Part shown: piece after piece, positions 28,901-37,900 of the stretch
Layout: every line of letters begins with the position of its first letter
Numbering within the stretch: the stretch's first letter is position 1
Origin: Lytechinus variegatus
Lineage: Eukaryota; Echinodermata; Echinoidea; Temnopleuroida; Toxopneustidae
NCBI RefSeq assembly: GCF_018143015.1
Contig: NC_054746.1
Location: 23,326,464-23,390,463 of the forward strand
Length of the DNA stretch: 64,000 nucleotides
Direction: 5' to 3'
Made by a program: the position numbers and the translations under genes
Notes under the pieces: generated by a model
The model's input: the letters and a program-made list of their open reading frames with translations, nothing else
Database searches by the model: none
What the model was told of the DNA's origin: nothing

Positions 28901-31900
28901 ACATATACCGGGTGATTAATGAGTTCTGCAACATTTTAATTACGGTACCAAAGGGTTTTTACATGTTTGAGAAAATTTTGCATAAAATTTTTTTGAGTGG
29001 ATTTCGCTTCAATTTGGTGTCACTAAATCCTGCTAATTTGGTTTAGATCCATGCAGAGTCAAAATCTCAATTATATTGGATTAAATTGTACAAGTTGGTG
29101 TCATTGTCTCTAGATAAATGAAGTGTTGCATAAAGTACATAGAGCTTTGAAATGATCAGCAAAATGTTTTGTTCAGTTTGAAAATAAATCATACCGATGT
29201 GGTCTGGATAAAAAATAATGTGTACATCATACCAGGGAAGTGGGAGGTTTCCCTGATACTATTCAATTATAATGTAATAATACTGCAATTGCTGGAAGTT
29301 TTGTCTATTAAACACCATCATACTTACTTTTTACAATCTTTGACTAGGTCAATTCCAGCCAAATGTTGCATTTTTCCATTTTCAAAAATTTCTTTTCGGA
29401 GCAATTTTGTTTATACTGTTTATAAGTATACAGTTTAAGGTTTACAAAAACACACTTATATTTACTATACCCTCATTCATTCATAAAATACGCAATGTAC
29501 ACTCTGTTGCATTGTGGTACTAAGATTTCATAGAAAATGTACAACTTTCACCCATCCTTGGCTCCTGGCAAGCAAAGGGTGCTGATGAAAAATCCCACTG
29601 TCCATGTGACCTCCAAGCAATAATTTACCATTAGCTGTATTGTTTTACACGCTGCAGTGAAACTATGAGGCACAAAATACATTTCAAGGTGTGTATGTTT
29701 GATGTCCCATAAGTCACAGTTTTGAGCATTAAGTTTCCCTCATATGCTGCCATAGACTCCTGGAGACAAGTATTGGACTTTTTTATCTACCATAGTACAT
29801 GCTTGCTTCAACAAATCAAGCTGCATCTGTATTGGACTTGAAATAGCTATACTGGGGGGACATACATTTCAGTCCCATAAGTCACATGTCCCATAAGTCA
29901 CATATACAGTTTGTAAACCATGCCACCTTAAAGCTGTCCATGACAGCAAAGAGAGAGACAAGAATGCTTAAAAGCTGGAGAACAGTATGCTGACTGTCAG
30001 AAAAAACAGTCTGAATATCAAAGGCAGTGCATTGAACAACAAAAAATAAGTTTGCATTGTGTGCCCAGTCCAGAAAGAAGGAGAAAACTGAATATGATCG
30101 CTAAAATGCAAAGCTGAGTGCAGGTGAATTGGGTTTGTTTCACCCTAGCTTTTAGTCATTTTTTAGGTCCAGATCATTCTCTTGGTTTTCTTGTCCCCTT
30201 AGAGTGTGCATCAACTGTTTTACATATGATGTGAACTTGGTATATACACGTAGTTCCATGGAAACTATTAAAACCTATGTCAATGTCCCATCAGTCACGA
30301 ATTTTGTAGTTGAGCGACCCTCTGGATCCTGTCAAAATAAGAGCACCAGTCCTCAGATGCATTTAAGTCTACCATGAGCAGAGCTATTAAAGCCCCTGTA
30401 AATGCCAAAAAATTGTTCAGAAGCTTGCAATCAAGTTTTCTCAGAATCATTCCTGCCGCCTGCCAATAGAAAGGAACATGCGCATTTAAAGAGGACCAAA
30501 GGGTGGTGTCATAATGTCATGAACATCGAATCGCCGGTTCTAAACCTAGTCGCAGCTGCATGATCGTCTTACACATTTGTATTTGCAAAAATAATGATTT
30601 GTGTTGTCCTTGGTTGTTACCATCATTCTGATAGTCGTAAAAGGGCACTGGTTCATAAAGCTTTTCGTAACTTAAGAGCGACTTTAAGAACGACCGATGA
30701 TCCTTGTGGTAAATGTCATCATAAATTGGCAATGTTTTAGCATATAAGAAAGGATCACTAGTCATTCTGAAAAGTTGCTCCTAACTTACAACAGCTTTAT
30801 GAAATGGCCCCAGGTTATTTTGTTTAGAACCAGGCCGCCATTACACCATGACAACTAACATCACTTTGGTACTCTACAAATGATGATGTCCTTACAGGCA
30901 TTCAGAATTTCTATGAAAGAGATGACATATCAACCCAAGCAGCTGGCAAAAAAAGAAGATGTGATAGGGTGCATCCCCATGGTATATTTTTTAACCAACA
31001 TTTTTTGTATTGCCTGAAGTGTATAGTTAATGAATCTTGATGTTCCCTTTGTCAAATCGTGTCCCATGGGGTTCCAAATTGGCAATTTTGGCAGCCATCT
31101 TGGATTTTTCATGAAAATCAATTATTTTCATATTTTTTGCACAGACAATGGTATAATCTTCTATGTAAATGAATACACTTTTTACTATACAAGTATACAT
31201 GTACATGCAGTTTAGATAGTAGAAAGCGATTGCAACTGTTTTCTAGACAGTCCAGTTAATGAATTTTTTAAAAAGAATTTATGCCAAAATTTTAATATTT
31301 TTTGTCAAAAATTTGCCTGTGCACTGATATCCATCTGTTTTATCATAAACATCAACAGCTAATGAAAAATATGAGCATTTGACACAAAAGAGAGTATATT
31401 AACAAGAATATTGATTTACTTCATGGCAGCATTAATGTCTTAATTTGCTTACATACAATACACTGAAAAGGTCATTTTCTTACCATACTGTATGAGACAG
31501 ATAGAGAAAAGCAACATTTATTTGTCCTATCTGTAACAAATATGTCATATCATTATGTCCCATCAGTCACAATTGAAAGTGTGTACATTCTTTCTAATTG
31601 TTCATTTTTCATCTGTTTGCTAAATATTTATGATTGTAATTGTTTATTGATTATTTTCTACTTATTTGATTACAGTTCTTAAAACTTGATGACAAGTTAG
31701 GAAGCTTTTTTTTGGTTAATGTTCCCTTTATATAAATGAACTGCATGAAAAGATGTTTCTGCCCTTTGTTGAATTTATTTCTGACACAATGGCATGAATT
31801 ATTAAGGGTGTCATCTTATTAGGAAATATTTATTCATGCTGAAATTAAGTTTGACTTAAAAAGTCATCGCGAGGAAATGTTAATTCCATGAAATGAGATA

Positions 31901-34900
31901 GGGTCCCATCAGTCACAGTCACTTGTCCCATAAGTCACACACGATTGCACACAACTACTGAAACAAATGAAATGAATCAAGTCCAATTCAAGTACTGTTA
32001 GTGAGTCCTATCACTAGTTAATCTCCAAGCCCAAATCTAAAAACATTGTCATAAAACTGAGATAGATATGGCACTTTGAACAAAAGAGCCCAATTTGTGT
32101 GGTCCATCAATGTCCCATAAGTCACAATGACATTTCTGAATATCTAGCACCCTATGCAACCAAGCTGAAAGCATACATTTTTGTATATAGTAAGTTTAAG
32201 TATTCTTCTTTCAGTTTAATAAAGTAAATCCATGTTTGTGCAGCTACTATTTCAGATATGCACCTCAGTTATGTGGAAAAAAGTATCAAATGTCCCATAA
32301 GTCACAATGGAATTGACCACTAAGCATTGGCTTTAGGAACCTTATACCATCTTCACACTGGCCACAAACCCCGCTACAGTACCGGGACTGTCGCGGTGTT
32401 GCCTTCAGTGTGAATTCTCGGACCCGCAATAAACTACCCTGGGATAACTTCGCTTCACTACAAATCTGCAATGTCTATCGCTAGGCAAGCCATAGTAATA
32501 GTCGTGGTCTAGTGGTTATGACTCGTCTTTCAATCTTAAGGATGTGGGTTCGATTCCCGCCCTCAAGTATTTCCAGTGTATCAGAGTCGGGTCACTCGTG
32601 GGGTCACAAGCCTACACATGTTTTGTTACGGAGGTAATAAAAATCACCTGCTGCAGTGTGCATGGATACATGAAATATTGAAATTTATCCCGGGACTGTG
32701 CCGAGATAACTTTTCTAGTGGGAATGCATTTTTAGTGTGTTCAGAGCATTGTCACAGTCCCATGACATCACCAGGATAAATTTGAGAAGCAGTGTGAAGA
32801 CGGTATAAGATATGATTCACTCCCAGACATCAATATCATTCCTATTCTTGGGAAATGATTTGAGTCATATATCGTGAAATGAGTTCAAATATTTATCCAT
32901 TTTATTGCCATCTGTTGGGTCAATTTTATTGTGCATTTAGTTTCCCACTGGCAAGCTGACAGGCCCTTTATATTTTGACAGTGCAAAGATGTGTATCATT
33001 AATATTTGAATCAAGACCTCTTTCTCAGGTCTATAATCAATCCCAAACCAGATCCTAGTATATTAAGAAACATGGCTTCAAAGATTGATACAGATCCTAG
33101 GATTGTCGCTCTTTTACATTTAGAATTGATTATTGCTATTGAGTGAAAACCGTCTCAGGAAAAGGTGTTGTGGGGAATCATCAGGAAGAATGCAGTAATC
33201 AGTTACCATGTTCATTTCTTTTCTTTTCTTTTTTTTATCTTTCCTTTCTTTCAGGAGCTTCTATGGTTATTGTATGACATGGGTCATCTGAAAAAGTAAG
33301 AATTCTAGTATTTAGTGAAATTGTATCATGTTCAATAGGTAGTGAGTAGTATAAATTCCCTATGAAGGTTTCTGGGAATTTATTGCAGGGAATAATTACA
33401 ATTCTAAAATTAAAGCAATTTTGGTCTTTAAGGAAAACACATAATGAACAGTCCTACATGTATGTTTAAAATATAAGCTACACAATAGGTGGTTTCAAAT
33501 CGCCTCGATCACAAGAATCCCCGTTAAATTACGAGAACTATTTAAGGCTAAAAAATACCCGTTAATTATTCCTGCATTCACACCGCCCCGAAACACATCC
33601 TTCGGGATAAGTTCCCGAAGTTACGAGCATGCGCAGTATGGTCTGATAAGCAGGCAAGGCGCGAGATTCAAAATCACTAGCCCAGCAACCACCCACGCCG
33701 CCGCGCCCAACGACACGCTGGGCTAAAAGTTCCCGTAATTTGCTTTCACATCGCCAAAATACCTGCGACCTTGGAAAAATCCCCACGAAAGTTCTCGTAA
33801 TTTCGCCAAGTACCCACTATTTAGCGGGTATTTTCTTTCGGGGAAATTACGCGTAGTTTGCTTTCACATTACCAAAATACCTGGTATTTTCTGATCGGGG
33901 TAAACTTCCCGATCAGAGAATACCTGGAACTGGCGAACTTCGAGGCGGTCTGAAACCACCTAATGTAATTTCTTGTAGCAGCCATACTAAAAATCAAGAT
34001 TGTGCAATACCAAGAATCCATCCATACCACGCAGTTTCTGAAAATTCATGTTGAGTGGGAGACCACTCCTGAAGACCACTCCTGAAGACGGACAGTCAAC
34101 CTGTCCGAAACGTCGAGTCTCTCTACTACTCATCATCTCTACTCGCCGACGCAAGCCAGCATCTCCTCATCAGCTCTACTACTCAAGCTGTTCTCACTCA
34201 ACATTCCTTCTGGTTTACAGTCCTTTTCAGGACTATTCTCAAGAAAGAATACTCTATTCTCAAATCTCCACTTTCTCGCCTATCCACTTCCTTCTCTTCT
34301 ATCCACTGCTTCTATAACACTCCACATGGTGTACCGTAAACCACATCAGCAATATCCTTGTTAGTTGTCAAGAACTACTCACCCTATTTTCATGTAACTT
34401 GTTTTGAGAATATTAACCAGGACCTTTTAACACAAAGCTTAGCGATGAATAACAAATATGAAAGAGCACGTCTGATAGGTTCCTGGTCAGTATTTTAAAC
34501 CAAATGCGCGTGAAACATTGATATTGATTGGTCAGTCCATTTATAGCAGTTTATCGCTAATTTTCGTGTTACGGAGCCCAGACCATCTTAGTTCATGAGA
34601 AGTTTTGATTTGTTTTATACACTTTAAATGTTACTTGACAAAAGCTCCAAGATTGCATCATAGGGCAAGTCATCCACCATTTTTCTTCATCCAAAATAAT
34701 CTATGACCTCAAGTTGGAGCTGATACAATTTTATTTCAAATCAAGAAAGCATAAATCAGTGAAAAAAACCAATGATTCTCAAATTTATTATGATTATCCA
34801 GTGACATATACTCTGATTAATGTGTATAAGAATGACAGATTTCTGTAGGCTTTGCCAGAATTCATATCCCGCATACACATGTTTTAAAGGGATGATCCGG

Positions 34901-37900
34901 GCTGAAAATATTGATATCTTAATATTGATATCTTAAGACCTGGAGTAGAATTCACTGAGCAAAATGCCAAAAATTTCATCAAAATCGGATAACAAATAAT
35001 AAAGTTATTGAAGTTTAAAGTTAAGCAATATTTTGTGAAAACAGTCATGAATATTCAGTAAGTGGGCTGATGATGTCACATCTCCACTTTCCGTTTTCTT
35101 ATGTTATTAACATAAAATCAAAATTTTTTCATTAATTCATACCTGTGTGAATAATATGTCTCCCTTATAATGAAATAAGTTGCAGCAATAGATATCTAAT
35201 GCACTAAATCACTTGTCAATCCAATTTTTCTAGTTCTTGGAGGAAAAAATTTGAATAAACCTAATTTCATATAATAAAATACAAAAGAGCAAGTGGAGAT
35301 GTGACATCAGTAGCCCACCTAATGAATATTCATGACGACTGTTTTCACAAAATATTGCCAAATTTAAAAATTCAATAACTTTGTTAATTGTTATCCAATT
35401 TTGATGAAATTTTCTGGTCTAGAGCAATGTAACTATATATATTATTTTTTTCTTATCTTGTAGATATCCTCTTGCTTTGAGCAATCTTGGTGACCTTGAA
35501 AGCATTGACCCCAGTCCTGGTCGACCCACGACCCTTGAACTGTTTGAGGAGGCCATTCAATCTGGTAAAGAGTTCTATTCTGACCATCATGTCTATCCCT
35601 ACACATATCTAGGAGGTCATCTCTATCGGCAGAAGCAGTACAAGAGAGCGATGCAGTACTGGGCAGAAGGAGCAAAAGTCCTCAGCCAGTAAGTATATTA
35701 TTTTCTTCGTGACGTGACATTTGCTCCGGCGACAATTTATCCGGGCTTTTCTTTTTAAGGGTAGGATATGGTGTGAAATCCAGGGTTGAAGTTGGTCATA
35801 GCATTAATGTGTGGAATTTACAGCGAAGTAATCATCACCGAAGCAAATGTCATGACACCCTTTTCTTCAGGCTAATTGGTGTTTATAAGCACCAGCCTCA
35901 TAGGGGGAGGGGGCTTGAAAATCACTGGCCTTCGCACCAAACTTGAAGCGAGGCTTGTGATGATATTGATGTCCCTCAGTGTTGACTTGTCAATAATATC
36001 AGGTATTAAACTCTGATCTGGTGCTGTGATAAAACAACACCAGCACTGCACTAAACCAGAAAGGAGGCACAGCCGATGGGGTCAACATCGTTCAGTATTC
36101 AGTTGTCAATGACACAAGATGTGTGGTTTGGGGAATAACAAACAGCATCCTTGGCACCCACCTTATAACAATGTTGCTGATGGGATTGGGATGGACACTC
36201 AGTTTTTAGTTATCAGTTAGATGTTGAACTCTGAGTTTGGTGTAGAGGTGCATGCCTCTATATATTTTAGAACCCCTCACTGAGTATAATGTAGCTTTAT
36301 CTGACAGTTGTCATCTGCACCCCCTCTGTAAAGTACCCAAGTTATGATGTCACAATTTTTTTTATTTTTTGTTGTTGCATTTCAGCGTTTTTGATACCAT
36401 ATTTTGGTAGAGCATGATGAACTCCCCCCACAACCCAAATTTGGTGGGAATCGGTCCTCGGGGTCCTTAGATATGTCCTCATGAATACATAATTAGCCCC
36501 ATTGAAGTTTTTGTATTAGCCTGGTTCCTAACATGTATAACCAGGCCAATAATACATTGACTTCAATGGGGCTAATTATGTATTCATGAGGTCATATCTT
36601 AGGGCCCCATGGACCGGTTCCCACCAAATTGTGGTTGTAGGGGCTTTTCATCATGCTCTACCAAAATATGGTATCAAAAATCTGACACGCAATAAGGAAA
36701 AATTGATGATGTCACACTTTGTTACTCTATTTTCAAATTTCTCTTTATGCCCCTTTTATTCAAAATCCTGGATCCGCCCTTGAGTAGACTTTGGATATAA
36801 ACGTTCTTGCACAGCGTCTCTTCTATTAAAGTGCTTCAGCTGTATTAAATTGCATTGAAATACATGTATGTATGTCTTTACATAGAGTATACCCTTTACA
36901 TCTACTGTACAGGGTACTTGAGTTTCATGTTCAGTATGTTGGAAATGACTTTGCATTGTAGAACTACTAAACTTTTAAGTATTAGGTATGGCAGTATTGT
37001 TAATGTGAATTCAATATAAAGTGATCAAGAAAATAAGACATTTCCATATTTGTAAGGAATAATATTATTGGAAAAAATATAAATAATTATTGTTATCTTT
37101 CAGGGAAGATTATCATTATAAAAAAACAGTCCTCTGCTATTAATGGTTGGTTACCAAAAGCACACAATGCCAGCCATATTTGTATGTTTTCCAGTACGTA
37201 TGTAGTGAATGTGACTCAGCTGTAGTGATTCAAATATCATACAAGCATCATAGATGCATTGAATCACTTTGGGACACTTTCTTCCACAAAGCAATTTTAG
37301 GACTGGGAAACCAGAAGTTACTTTGAAACATGACTTTTTGAGTCAGGGTGTTAGTTTTGGTATGGAAATAATGAGACCTTGCTATTAACTGAATCTGAAT
37401 TTAGTTGAATTTGTATTGTCCAAATTTTTATCACACTAGTCCAACTGGCTCGCATGACATATAGAATATAATGTGCAAGTCAGTAAGCCTTCTCCAAATT
37501 CTGTAAGAATCCATTTCCCCATGATTTGACACTTCTTTTTAAGAGTTAAATTGTTGCTATGCAAACATCAAGAAGTCATATTGCAATGATTGTTCATGAG
37601 AGGAATCCCCATTCAAAGTATGTTTAATCCCTGCCAGTTAATGAAAATTCACTGCAAAGCTTTAACAAAAGATGATTTTAACTCATCAATAAAATCTGTA
37701 GAATTATAAATCCCCAAAAGATACACTTTCTTTTTTTTCTAAAATTTATTCATTCATTTCGTTAAATTCCTTCTTTTTTCTTTTAATGAAGGTACAACTA
37801 CCAACGCGAAGATGAGGAGGTGTACAAGGAATTCATGGAAGTGGCCAATGAACTAATCCCCACTATCCTGAAGGAAGCTACTGTTTACCATTCCAGAGAT

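Larger units (their letters stand above)
11366..33254 (+). other. MEN1 intron 3 (21.9 kb)
   Basis: The largest intron. It contains, in order: a palindromic element (11725-12549), a TGTCTC-type repeat (13181-14018), a 110-130-bp tandem array split by a hAT-like insertion (14350-16500), an exon-like segment on the minus strand (17925-18053), a minus-strand SINE (18265-18600), a LINE (19145-22776), a diverged AT-rich block (22786-25860), a tRNA-Val-like SINE (26390-26600), a 16-bp motif cluster (29703-32306) and a MITE with a nested SINE (32341-32809). No further menin exon is needed for a continuous protein. Confidence 0.85.
33296..35463 (+). other. MEN1 intron 4
   Basis: 2.17-kb GT-AG intron with a MITE (33486-33962), a hammerhead-like repeat end (34060-34115) and a large palindromic repeat (34884-35425) that reaches to within about 40 bp of the acceptor. 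No coding signal. Confidence 0.8.

Noticed and set aside
29703..32306. CRISPR array
   Set aside because: The 16-bp motif is too short and irregularly spaced, and the genome is eukaryotic.
32501..32572. Functional tRNA gene
   Set aside because: Perfect A and B boxes but acceptor strands do not pair and no U33-type anticodon loop forms.
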